A DNA stretch of 64,000 nucleotides from an uncultured Candidatus Saccharibacteria bacterium (GTDB lineage Bacteria; Patescibacteriota; Saccharimonadia; Saccharimonadales; Saccharimonadaceae): contig CAMYUU010000002.1 of NCBI GenBank assembly GCA_947302355.1, positions 1 to 64,000 on the forward strand, given 5' to 3'. Position 1 is the stretch's first letter; each line of letters starts with the position of its first letter. The notes under the pieces were generated by a model. That model had not been told where the DNA came from and made no database searches. It saw nothing but the letters and a program-made list of their open reading frames with translations. The position numbers and the translations under genes are program-made. Positions 38,485 through 47,225 of this stretch are shown piece after piece.

Positions 38485-39192
38485 ATGGAAATAACAGAGA
38501 GACAGAAAGCGATTCTGTGTCAAATAATTGAAGAATATGCAGAGACGGCTTCACCCGTAGGGAGCGTAACGTTGGCGAAGCTTTTTGGTGTTTCTCCGGC
38601 GACTATTCGTGCCGAAATGGCCAGACTTGAGGCTTTCGGGCTAATTGCTCAGCCGCATACTTCGGCCGGACGGGTGCCTACGGATGCTGGCTATCGTTTT
38701 TACGTGAATAATCTTGAAGATCAAGATGAACAACTGCCGGCTTTGCAAAAAGGTACTCATGTACTTGAAGTGAGGGTAGGTGCACAGTCGCGAGCGGATG
38801 CCGCTATTAGGGGTGCCGTGGATGCTCTTGTGGAGCTAACTGGTAATTTAGGTTTAGCTACTATTGATGGCCAGTTGTATCTGGCTGGAATGTCGAGACT
38901 TTTTAATCAACCGGAGTTTATGGATAATAGGAGAGTGCAAGCAGTAGCTAAGCTGTTAGATAATCTTGAGCCATGGCTTAGGGAAGCTGCTCCTGGGGAG
39001 CCCCTAAATATCTTTATTGGCCATGAGAATCCGATTGGTAGAAATTCGGAAGTATCATTAGTGGTTTCTAAATTTCGTTCGCCTTATTCTGATCGTAGCT
39101 ATATTGGGGTGCTTGGGCCGACAAGACAAAATTATTCAAAGGTGATGGCGCTAGTGCGTCACGCTGGCAATATGTTGGAGGATATATTATGA
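38485..39192 (+). CDS. hrcA: Heat-inducible transcription repressor HrcA (short form, 235 aa)
   Basis: ITERQKAILCQIIEEYAETASPVGSVTLAKLFGVSPATIRAEMARLEAFGLI...HTSAGRVPTDAGYRFYV; ATG at 38485, not the GTG inside CIRCE. Confidence 0.92.
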   Translation: MEITERQKAILCQIIEEYAETASPVGSVTLAKLFGVSPATIRAEMARLEAFGLIAQPHTSAGRVPTDAGYRFYVNNLEDQDEQLPALQKGTHVLEVRVGAQSRADAAIRGAVDALVELTGNLGLATIDGQLYLAGMSRLFNQPEFMDNRRVQAVAKLLDNLEPWLREAAPGEPLNIFIGHENPIGRNSEVSLVVSKFRSPYSDRSYIGVLGPTRQNYSKVMALVRHAGNMLEDIL

Positions 39193-39611
39193 AAAAGAAG
39201 ACAGAAGATACAAAACTAATCGATGAGCTGACTGCGGATTTACAGAGGACGCGGGCGGATTTTGAGAACTATCGCAAACAAATTGAAGCACAAAAAGAAA
39301 ATGAGAGGAAAGCTACGCGCTTGGCTACTGTTTATAAGGTTTTGCCGTTATTGGACGATTTAGATCGAGCGATTGCTAATTATCCAGAATTAAAAGCACT
39401 GGAGAAATCTTTACAAAAAACATTTGATGAGTTGGGATTAGTAAAAATTGATTCGTCGGCGGGGACAGAATTTAATCCAGATTTATGTGAGGCTGTAATG
39501 GTGGAAGGCGAAGGTGAAAAGGAAGTGGTTTCTGAGACTTTGAGGTCTGGGTATTATTACGAAGATGAAGTTTTGAGGCCGGCGATGGTGAAAGTGCGTC
39601 GGGAGTCTTGA
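39189..39611 (+). CDS. grpE: Nucleotide exchange factor GrpE
   Basis: DFENYRKQIEAQKENERKATRLATVYKVLPLLDDLDRAI. Confidence 0.93.
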   Translation: MKKKTEDTKLIDELTADLQRTRADFENYRKQIEAQKENERKATRLATVYKVLPLLDDLDRAIANYPELKALEKSLQKTFDELGLVKIDSSAGTEFNPDLCEAVMVEGEGEKEVVSETLRSGYYYEDEVLRPAMVKVRRES

Positions 39612-39663
39612 ACTTTTAAGGGAAAAATGATAAAATAATAACAAATTTAAAGGGAAATGTAAT

Positions 39664-40338
39664 ATGTCTGAACATAAATTAGCGCTTGAAAAGCGTGAAC
39701 TAATTGGGAAAAAGGTTAAAGCATTAAGAGCGAAGGGGATGATTCCTTCGGTGGTTTATGGTGGTAAAAAGCCATTAATGATGGCTTCTGATTATGTGGC
39801 TACAGAGAAAGTTTTAGAGGTTGTAGGTTATCATTCGCCTCTTGATCTTGATATGGACGGCAAAAAGCAGATGGCTATTGTGAAGAATGTGGCAATTGAC
39901 CCAGTTTCTCGTAAGATTGTTAATGTGGAATTCCAGGCTATTTCTGCTAAGGAAGCCGTGGAAGCGACTACTCCGGTTGAGATTGTGAATTTTGAAGCTT
40001 CTGAGGCATCAAAAGTTTATCATTTTGCATTGACTCAATCGATTGAAGAGCTTGAAATCAAGGCAAAGCCAGCCGATTTGCCTGAAAGATTAACGATAGA
40101 TGCGTCTGGCTTGAAAGATGTGGAAGATAAATTGACAGTTTCTGATATTGAGTTGTCGAGTGGTGTAGAATTTGCAGATAAGGAGCTGGATAAGGAGCAG
40201 GTAGTGGCTTCGCTTTATGATCCAGCTGTAGAAGCGGAAAAGCGTGAAGTGGAATCCGTCACGGAGCCTATTGAAGAACCTGAATCCGAAGGTGAAGCGG
40301 AAGCAGAGTCCGAAGCAAAGCCAGAAGCGGAAAGCTAA
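39664..40338 (+). CDS. rplY: 50S ribosomal protein L25/general stress protein Ctc
   Basis: LALEKRELIGKKVKALRAKGMIPSVVYGGKK; acidic tail. Confidence 0.9.
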   Translation: MSEHKLALEKRELIGKKVKALRAKGMIPSVVYGGKKPLMMASDYVATEKVLEVVGYHSPLDLDMDGKKQMAIVKNVAIDPVSRKIVNVEFQAISAKEAVEATTPVEIVNFEASEASKVYHFALTQSIEELEIKAKPADLPERLTIDASGLKDVEDKLTVSDIELSSGVEFADKELDKEQVVASLYDPAVEAEKREVESVTEPIEEPESEGEAEAESEAKPEAES

Positions 40339-40339
40339 G

Positions 40340-42184
40340 TTATTTCAAAGCGTTGGCGTTCGCGATAAGCCTGTCAAGAAAAGCTTGGCGGGCTTTTTCG
40401 GTGTTGCGATTATCGCCTGCCCAGGCAAATAAAGCTGGATCTTGCAAGGCGCGCGCAAAAGAAAAGGTGACTGGCCATGGGAAGGCCCCATTGGCTATAA
40501 TTGCGGCGAGGTTAGAAGTAGCTTGGTCGGTGGTCTGGCCGCCAGAGAGAAAGACGACGCCGGCGAGTGATTCTGGCACATGGCTTTTTAATACTTTAGC
40601 AGTAGCTAGCCCCACTTCCTCTGGAGTGGATTGAGTAGGGTATTGTTTACCTGCTAGAACCATATTGACTTTTAATATACATGCGCGCAGATTAACGCTT
40701 GATTCTTCGAGTTTGGTAAATAAACAGTCTAGAATTTTACTAGTGATAAAGGATGATTGATCTAAATTGTAGTTGCCATCATAAACGACTTCTGGTTCTA
40801 CAATAGGTACAAGGCCTGCAGATTGGCATTTTTTGGCATATTCGGCTAAAATGCGGCAGTTTTCCTGGATTGCCATGTCTGTAGGAGTAATGATATCTCC
40901 TTTCTCGTCAAGACGAATTTCGAAGGCTGCTCTCCATTTTGCAAAGCGGAGTCCGGCATCGTAGTACGATTTTAATCTTTGGTCGAGCTCTTCGAGGCCT
41001 TTGGTATAGGTTTCTTCGGAATTGTCAAATTGGGTGAGGCCTTGATCTACTTTAATGCCTGGTATGATGTGGCGGGAAATTAGGAAGTCGACAAAGTTTC
41101 TACCATCGTCGGCGAGTTGATGTGTGGTTTCATCGAAGAGGATTACGCCGTTGACGTATTTTTCGAGATCTGGCGTGGTGAAGAAAATGTTTCGATAATC
41201 ACGCCTATTATCGTAGGTATCATCGATGTTTAGCTGTTCGAATTTTTTGTGGATACTGCCACCAGATTCATCTGCGGCTAGGATACCTTTGCCGGTTAGC
41301 ACGAGGCTAGCGGCATTTAATTCGATGTCATTATCGGAGTTTGATTTAGTTGAGAGTTCTTTTAGCTCATTTATGGATAAGACGGAGTCGAGTCTGGAGT
41401 TTTCGACATTCGCACGGGCCATTTTCAGGCTTTTTTCTACTGATTCTCCAAGCACGAAGCTTCCTACAACGGTGGCGGCGGCAATAGAATATAGGGAAAG
41501 ATGAGTCATTCTATCTATACGATCTACTGAGAGGTGCTCGGTGATTTTGAGGTAAGAAATGTTTTTTTCGGTTAGATAGATGGTCTTTTCGGGCGGAATC
41601 TCGGGTAATTGAATCGCGTGGGTTTGTTCCGAAACTGGGGTGGTGGTTTGCTCCATGAAGATTAAATTGGCTCGTTCGATTAGGCTGTTTGAGTATTGAT
41701 TTTCTAGGTTTCTAAGATAAAGAATTAATTTGGTTTGTCTGGATTGATTTAGGTAAGTATTGATTTTGCCCGTGGTCTCTGAATTAAGCTCGGCTGAACG
41801 ATCGATAAAAAGATAGTCGTAAGATGTGGTGGGTGGGTTAAATGTGGTGGGCTTGAAATCGGTGGGAGTGAGATAGCATACGCCATTATCTGATACTAAG
41901 ATGTAACGGTGAATTTCGGTGGGATTTTGGGTTTCGAGTTCATTGTCAGTAAAAGCGATGGACTGATCAGCGACGGAAGCGTCTAGCCCCATTTTTTTGA
42001 AAACTTCTAACGAGATTGCGGCGCCACCGAGGCTACTGCCGCGATTAAAAAAGTGGTGCTCGCTTGCATTGAAACTGAGGTCAAGCCAGGCTGTGCCGGA
42101 TTTGTCGGTTTCGAACTTCTCCGTTCTACTGTCCAGATTAAGGTAAACGTCTTTTAAGACGTTGCCCACTACCAAAATATTCAT
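40340..42184 (-). CDS. PfkB-like (ribokinase-fold) domain fused to class I fructose-bisphosphate aldolase
   Basis: N-terminus MNILVVGNVLKDVYLNLD...GGAAISLEVFKKMG; C-terminus LVLTGKGILAADESGGSIHKKFEQL...VPIVEPEVVYDGNY...LSGGQTTDQATSNL. Confidence 0.88.
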   Translation of the reverse strand: MNILVVGNVLKDVYLNLDSRTEKFETDKSGTAWLDLSFNASEHHFFNRGSSLGGAAISLEVFKKMGLDASVADQSIAFTDNELETQNPTEIHRYILVSDNGVCYLTPTDFKPTTFNPPTTSYDYLFIDRSAELNSETTGKINTYLNQSRQTKLILYLRNLENQYSNSLIERANLIFMEQTTTPVSEQTHAIQLPEIPPEKTIYLTEKNISYLKITEHLSVDRIDRMTHLSLYSIAAATVVGSFVLGESVEKSLKMARANVENSRLDSVLSINELKELSTKSNSDNDIELNAASLVLTGKGILAADESGGSIHKKFEQLNIDDTYDNRRDYRNIFFTTPDLEKYVNGVILFDETTHQLADDGRNFVDFLISRHIIPGIKVDQGLTQFDNSEETYTKGLEELDQRLKSYYDAGLRFAKWRAAFEIRLDEKGDIITPTDMAIQENCRILAEYAKKCQSAGLVPIVEPEVVYDGNYNLDQSSFITSKILDCLFTKLEESSVNLRACILKVNMVLAGKQYPTQSTPEEVGLATAKVLKSHVPESLAGVVFLSGGQTTDQATSNLAAIIANGAFPWPVTFSFARALQDPALFAWAGDNRNTEKARQAFLDRLIANANALK

Positions 42185-42329
42185 GGTTTAATTATACATC
42201 AATAAGCATAAAAAAATAAGAGCAAGCTCTCATTTTTTACTTTTTTTGTGCGGGCATGGAGGGGAGGGCCCTCAGGCATCCACCCCCATAAAAACTAAAA
42301 ACAACCATAAACGGTTGTTTTTACTTTTT

Positions 42330-42404
42330 TGGTGCGGGTATGGAGGGTCGAACTCCAATCCTCAGTTTGGAAAACTGATATACTAACCGCTGTACTATAC
42401 CCGC
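42330..42404 (-). tRNA. tRNA-Gly (anticodon TCC)
   Basis: Minus strand GCGGGTA...TCAGT-ttTCCaa-ACTGA...TACCCGC-ACCA. Confidence 0.93.
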
Positions 42405-42405
42405 A

Positions 42406-42483
42406 TGGGGTGGGATATGGGAATCGAACCCACGACCTTCTGGACCACAATCAGACGCTCTAACCATCTGAGCTAATCCCACC
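42406..42483 (-). tRNA. tRNA-His (anticodon GTG)
   Basis: Minus strand GGTGGGAT...ttGTGgt...ATCCCACC-C-CCA with encoded G-1. Confidence 0.92.
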
Positions 42484-42507
42484 GAGAAACATTATATCAA
42501 TATTGTC

Positions 42508-43113
42508 TTATTTTGGCAAGAGAAGGAAAGCGACTGTGCCAGCGGCGGCGCCTAAAATAATTGTTAGAATGATAGTGATAATTAAGCCGATATGAGAATC
42601 TTTTTCGGGTTTGTTGATAATCGTGACTGGACCCTTGGGCTCTTCTTTGGGGGTGTCGACCTTTTTCTGATAGACATTTTTAGAAAGGGGACGCTTAGTA
42701 ACTTTGTCTAGATTGATGAATGGAGATTTAGGCGTCTTGTATTTGGATTTTGTAGATGTCGATTTGGTCTTTTGGACGGTAGGTGCAGTTTGTTTTTTGG
42801 CTTTATTGCCGACTTTTTGGGCTTTTGCTTTTGCGGGTGATTTTTCCGGTGTGGCGATTTTGCTGTTATCATTTAATGGGCGTTTTGGGGTGTCGGTATT
42901 AATAAATTTAGGGGAAAGATCTTCGATTACGCCAAGCTCAACTTTAGAAGGAGTGTGTGCATTAAAATTAACACTATTAATGGGCTGCTTTTCGGCGCGG
43001 ACAACACGGTGCGTGGTGTTTACCTTTTTGGTAGTTTTTACGACCTGTTGGCGGCTAGGGGTAGCCTTCATGGTTTGTTTTGGTGGCACAAAATCTATGT
43101 AACGTCTATTCAT
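42508..43113 (-). CDS. Basic Lys/Thr-rich protein with C-terminal TM helix
   Basis: Low-complexity basic region then SHIGLIITIILTIILGAAAGTVAFLLLPK. Confidence 0.6.
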   Translation of the reverse strand: MNRRYIDFVPPKQTMKATPSRQQVVKTTKKVNTTHRVVRAEKQPINSVNFNAHTPSKVELGVIEDLSPKFINTDTPKRPLNDNSKIATPEKSPAKAKAQKVGNKAKKQTAPTVQKTKSTSTKSKYKTPKSPFINLDKVTKRPLSKNVYQKKVDTPKEEPKGPVTIINKPEKDSHIGLIITIILTIILGAAAGTVAFLLLPK

Positions 43114-43880
43114 GCTTGCACTTTCTTAGCTATTTCTATTATATCAATAAATTCATGCAAAATCAAACTAGCTCCACCCACTAGTAGGCCATTTACGCCG
43201 GGAATCGTAAGATATGCGCCGGCATTAGACGGGGAAACGCTTCCGCCAAACAGGACGCTGACTTTCTCGGCTGATTCTGGACCGTAGGTATCACTTAAAG
43301 TTTGGCGAATTATATTAATGACTTCTGAAATTTCGTCTGGGGAGGCAAGTTTGGCACCTTTGACACTAGAGATGGCCCAAACTGGTTCGTAGGCGATGAT
43401 TACTTTGGATAAATTGTCATCTGCGACTTCGGCGAGCCCGCCTAGCAGTTGATCTTTAATGACGTCGGCGGTTTCCCCAAAAGCTCTCTCTGATTCGATT
43501 TCGCCGATGCAGAGAATTGGCTTGATTTTGTTTCTTAAGGCGGCGGCTACTTTTTTCTGGATAGTTTTGTCGTCTTCTTTGAAAACGTAGCGACGTTCGG
43601 AGTGGCCAATGATGGCGTAATCTGCTAAACCCCTGAGTTGAGAGAATGAAACTTCTCCGGTGTAGGCTCCATAATCGCGATAAAAGCCGTCTTGTGCGGC
43701 GAGTTTGATTCTGCGACGGTCTACTTGTAAGGATAGTGGTTGTAATGCGAGCATAGAAGGCGCTACTACCACTTCTAGATTGCGGTAGTTTGGTAACGAT
43801 TTGGATAATTTATGGAGATAAATAGAAGCTTCACCAACTGTAAAATTTAACTTCCAGTTGCCCACGACGTATGTTTTCAT
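43110..43880 (-). CDS. tpiA: Triosephosphate isomerase
   Basis: YVVGNWKLNFTVGEA, YAIIGHSERRY, VIIAYEPVWAI, FGGSVSPSNAGAYL. Confidence 0.96.
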   Translation of the reverse strand: MKTYVVGNWKLNFTVGEASIYLHKLSKSLPNYRNLEVVVAPSMLALQPLSLQVDRRRIKLAAQDGFYRDYGAYTGEVSFSQLRGLADYAIIGHSERRYVFKEDDKTIQKKVAAALRNKIKPILCIGEIESERAFGETADVIKDQLLGGLAEVADDNLSKVIIAYEPVWAISSVKGAKLASPDEISEVINIIRQTLSDTYGPESAEKVSVLFGGSVSPSNAGAYLTIPGVNGLLVGGASLILHEFIDIIEIAKKVQA

Positions 43881-43919
43881 AAGCTTATTATACCTTAGTT
43901 ATGATAAGTCAACAAGTGC

Positions 43920-44687
43920 TTAGTTGATGATGCCTAATATGCCTTTTAAGGCGAAAGCAGTATCTTCGTGATTTCTTACGGTGATGGTGTCAATACCCAT
44001 TTCGACAACTGGATAATCGTTGCCGCCGGGTTGGGTCATGTCGCCGAAATAGAGTATATCTGATTTGTCTACGTTTAATTGTTCGAGTAAGTGTGTCATA
44101 CCGAATGTCTTGTTCATGCCGGGAATAACGGCATTTATAGAGGTAGTGCCGGCGACTTCATACTCAAATTCTGGAGCTAATTCCTTGCATTTTGCGGCGA
44201 TTTGGTCGCGTTTTTTATGGTCTGGATCCCAGGCGTATTTGGCCTTAGTACTAGCTTTTTGGCCGAGAGCCGAGAATGTGACTTGCGACAAGCGGTTTTC
44301 GATTATTTCATCTCCTGGAGTTAGCTTATCTTCTTCCCAGAGACCAAGTTCTCGTGCGGCTTGCTCGATTGTGGTGGTTATTTTGGCTATTTGTTCATCG
44401 GTCAATGGATAATTGTAAATTTCTGTCCATTCCTTCTTGATGGGGTCGTAACGGTAATATTGGGTGCCTTGAGCTACAAATAAGTGCAAGTGTGAGAGTT
44501 GTTCTGGGGTGGGGTTCGGTAAGCGATCCACGATTTGAATCATGAATTGGTCGAATTTCTGGCCGGAGATAGGGCAGATTTCGAAATGGTCGAGACATTT
44601 TAGCAAAAGCTCTGCGATTTCGTCAGTGATGGGTGTTTTGGCTACGTTGATTGTTTGATCAACGTCAAATGATAGTACTTTTTTCAT
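43920..44687 (-). CDS. HAD-superfamily phosphatase, phosphomannomutase-like
   Basis: LSFDVDQTINVAKTPITDEIAELL, DILYFGDMTQPGGNDYPVVE. Confidence 0.8.
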   Translation of the reverse strand: MKKVLSFDVDQTINVAKTPITDEIAELLLKCLDHFEICPISGQKFDQFMIQIVDRLPNPTPEQLSHLHLFVAQGTQYYRYDPIKKEWTEIYNYPLTDEQIAKITTTIEQAARELGLWEEDKLTPGDEIIENRLSQVTFSALGQKASTKAKYAWDPDHKKRDQIAAKCKELAPEFEYEVAGTTSINAVIPGMNKTFGMTHLLEQLNVDKSDILYFGDMTQPGGNDYPVVEMGIDTITVRNHEDTAFALKGILGIIN

Positions 44688-44794
44688 AGTTTAATTGTAG
44701 CATGGATCAGCGGTGGTGTTGGTAATGATTTAGTTCCTGTGGGGAATTTAGTTTTGTTCGGATGGGGACGGATTCTGATCTTTGAGGAGGCAAG

Positions 44795-44822
44795 TTGACA
44801 AAAATAAGATAAGTGGTATAAT
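44795..44822 (+). promoter_or_regulatory. Sigma70-type promoter
   Basis: TTGACA-N16-TATAAT. Confidence 0.7.
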
Positions 44823-44861
44823 TTATGAAAATTGGCCTCCAAAGATAGGAAGGGGAAAACT

Positions 44862-45116
44862 ATGGAGGAGAACCTTACGAATTGGGAACGGCTTCAGAAG
44901 CTATTCCCTGGGATTGTTCTTCGTCAAGCGGTTTCGTTGCCTAGCGACGAGGAACCCATCGTGACTCAGGATCCCATTGCGGATTCTGAGCTACGTGAAT
45001 GGGCAGCAGGCGTAGTCCTTCAGGACTTCGAGTTTTGCGGTGAGCTACAGCCGGTGTCAACTGGCGCCTATAAGGAGAGAGGGGTGTATAAGGTGGTGTA
45101 CATCGTCACCGATTAG
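44862..45116 (+). CDS. Uncharacterised 84-aa protein
   Basis: ATG at 44862 after SD aaggggaaa; promoter and terminator (45133..45160) bracket it. Confidence 0.6.
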   Translation: MEENLTNWERLQKLFPGIVLRQAVSLPSDEEPIVTQDPIADSELREWAAGVVLQDFEFCGELQPVSTGAYKERGVYKVVYIVTD

Positions 45117-45132
45117 CTCCTTCTCCCTTCCC

Positions 45133-45160
45133 AAGAGCTCGGCTTCGGCCGGGCTCTTTT
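45133..45160 (+). terminator. Intrinsic terminator
   Basis: AAGAGCtCGGCttcgGCCGgGCTCTTTT. Confidence 0.75.
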
Positions 45161-45224
45161 CGTGGGTATCAGTGTTTTGTGAATGATATAAATTAGCGTA
45201 AGCGTCAAAGAAGTGTTTCTCATA

Positions 45225-45253
45225 TTGACAAAAAAGCTAAAGTGTGATAGAAT
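45225..45253 (+). promoter_or_regulatory. Sigma70-type promoter
   Basis: TTGACA-N17-TAGAAT. Confidence 0.8.
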
Positions 45254-45393
45254 GTAATCAGTCTAGGTTTTGGTGTGTTATCAAATAACAAGAAGACCAT
45301 TAACAACCAAATCATCTCAGATTTCAAATGAAATCTGAAGCTATCCATTCTAACCTCCCTCCCAAAAAATATTGAAGAAAGGAGGTGCTTTCG

Positions 45394-46989
45394 ATGAGGA
45401 AGCGCCGTGAAGAATTAGATTGGCTGTACTGCGATGATCCAGAGCAGGATGACGATGGAGTGTACACCAAGAGGGGCGAAGACCCTGAAGAAGATCACCT
45501 TGCTTTTGATGGCAAGGTGGAGGCCAAAGAGGTGTCTGATTCCTCTGGTGGCTATCTGCCCATCAATGGCGGCTACAAGCGTGTCGCTAAGCGGCGTGGT
45601 AGGGGATGCGTTCCCTACGTGCTTGCGGCCATCGTCGCAATTGCGACGCTTGGCGTCCTGGCGTGGGGGCTTAAGTCTTGTAGTGGTCTCGATAGCTCCT
45701 CGTTGCTTCGTGGCAGCATTGTCGCGAAGGCGGACGAGCTCGAGGACGCTATTAATGACCTTACTGTCGCGAAGGTCACGGAGGAGGAGCTTGAGGCTTT
45801 GACTACGGGTAAGTACAAGGACGTGTCTTGGGTTTTCCTGGATTCGTCCCTGTCGCCACAGGATAAGGCTCGTACCAGTAGGACTGGCTTTTCCGATGCG
45901 CTGACCTTCGGGTTTACTGCTTCGGATGAGTCAGGGCGATTCGCCGAGCTTGAGGAGGAAATCCTCCGTAACCCAGTATTTGGGGTTACCGTCGCGAACG
46001 CCATCAAGGATAAGAAGATTGGCAATAGGGCCATAGGTTCTTTTAATCCTTGGATGGCTGAGATGGTCAAGCTAAACAGCCAGCACGGAGTTGCCTATTG
46101 GCTGGAGAAGGACAGCCAGGATACGTTCTATGTCACGGACGAGTATCGTTGCTATGCGGCGACGCTCTGCACGTGGCTTGAACTCCTGATTTATCAGGGT
46201 CAGTATTCGTGGCAAACGGTCGAAAATTGGTGCCTCAATGGGGCGGCTAAGAATAATGACCGTGCCGGTGTGCCGGCTTCCTACCAGTATGCAAAAGACG
46301 CTATAGTCTATGCATACGTAGGTAAGGACGCTGCCAATACTGGCTCCGATTCCGGCTCTGGTTCTGGCAACAAGGCCATCAGTGACAAGGGACTTTTTGT
46401 TATTGGATTCAACATCCATGATAAGCGTCCCGAGTTCTATGGTGGAACGCCGGAGAATCCGACGCCTAGTGGGCCGACGACTCCGGTAACGCCGGACAAT
46501 CCGAAGCCGAAGCCAGATCCTGACCCGAAGCCCGATCCTGACCCGAAGCCGAAGCCAGATCCTGATCCGAAGCCTGATCCCGATCCGGATCCTCCTTACA
46601 ATAAGGACCCGAATGACGCTCCGACGACGTATACGGAGCCGAACGACGACCCTGGTCCTGGCCCTAGCACCAATAACGGGGTTGGGGCTACCGAGTCGCC
46701 TGCAGACCAGCCGACCAATTCCAATCACGAGAGTTATCCTGATTATCAGGACGACGTCAAGGAATTGGAAGAGATTAATCAATCTCAGTCGACAGGTTCT
46801 GAGCCGAGTACGCCATCCACGCCGGCGCCATCTCCAAGTACCAACGTGGACAACAACGGCGATTCGGGAACCGAGACATCGGCTCCCATCAATGAAGCCA
46901 CACCCGTGGCACCTCCTGCAACGGAGGCTGGTTCGGGTGAGCCAATAAACTCTAGTCCAGGTGAGGCTTGGGAGGGCCCTACGGACTAG
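45394..46989 (+). CDS. Bitopic membrane/surface protein with Pro-Asp-Lys repeat stalk
   Basis: TM helix VPYVLAAIVAIATLGVLAWGL; PKPKPDPDPKPDPDPKPKPDPDPKPDPDPDP; SD ggaggtg before ATG. Confidence 0.75.
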   Translation: MRKRREELDWLYCDDPEQDDDGVYTKRGEDPEEDHLAFDGKVEAKEVSDSSGGYLPINGGYKRVAKRRGRGCVPYVLAAIVAIATLGVLAWGLKSCSGLDSSSLLRGSIVAKADELEDAINDLTVAKVTEEELEALTTGKYKDVSWVFLDSSLSPQDKARTSRTGFSDALTFGFTASDESGRFAELEEEILRNPVFGVTVANAIKDKKIGNRAIGSFNPWMAEMVKLNSQHGVAYWLEKDSQDTFYVTDEYRCYAATLCTWLELLIYQGQYSWQTVENWCLNGAAKNNDRAGVPASYQYAKDAIVYAYVGKDAANTGSDSGSGSGNKAISDKGLFVIGFNIHDKRPEFYGGTPENPTPSGPTTPVTPDNPKPKPDPDPKPDPDPKPKPDPDPKPDPDPDPPYNKDPNDAPTTYTEPNDDPGPGPSTNNGVGATESPADQPTNSNHESYPDYQDDVKELEEINQSQSTGSEPSTPSTPAPSPSTNVDNNGDSGTETSAPINEATPVAPPATEAGSGEPINSSPGEAWEGPTD

Positions 46990-47225
46990 TGGATAGCTTA
47001 GCCCCATGCGTGGGGCTGCTCCTTTAGGGGGCTTTGAGCTGAAAGGCTCAAGGGTGGAGCCCATGGGTGGGACGCCCACGTACCTTAAAAAAGTCCGGCG
47101 GTGCAATCAATGCGCTGCCGGGCTTCACCCCATGATTTGAGACTGAGATGATTTGGCTGTTTAGACGAAAGTTAACAATTCGACTAGCAAGAATGAACTT
47201 AATCAATTATTAAGAAAGGATTATT

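Noticed and set aside
46507-46600. Second CRISPR-like periodicity
   Set aside because: Encodes the Pro-Asp-Lys stalk in frame; no spacers.
46072-47106. 344-aa minus-strand ORF, Arg-rich
   Set aside because: Antisense to the Pro-Asp-Lys repeat protein; composition is an artefact of the repeat codons and GC-rich third positions.
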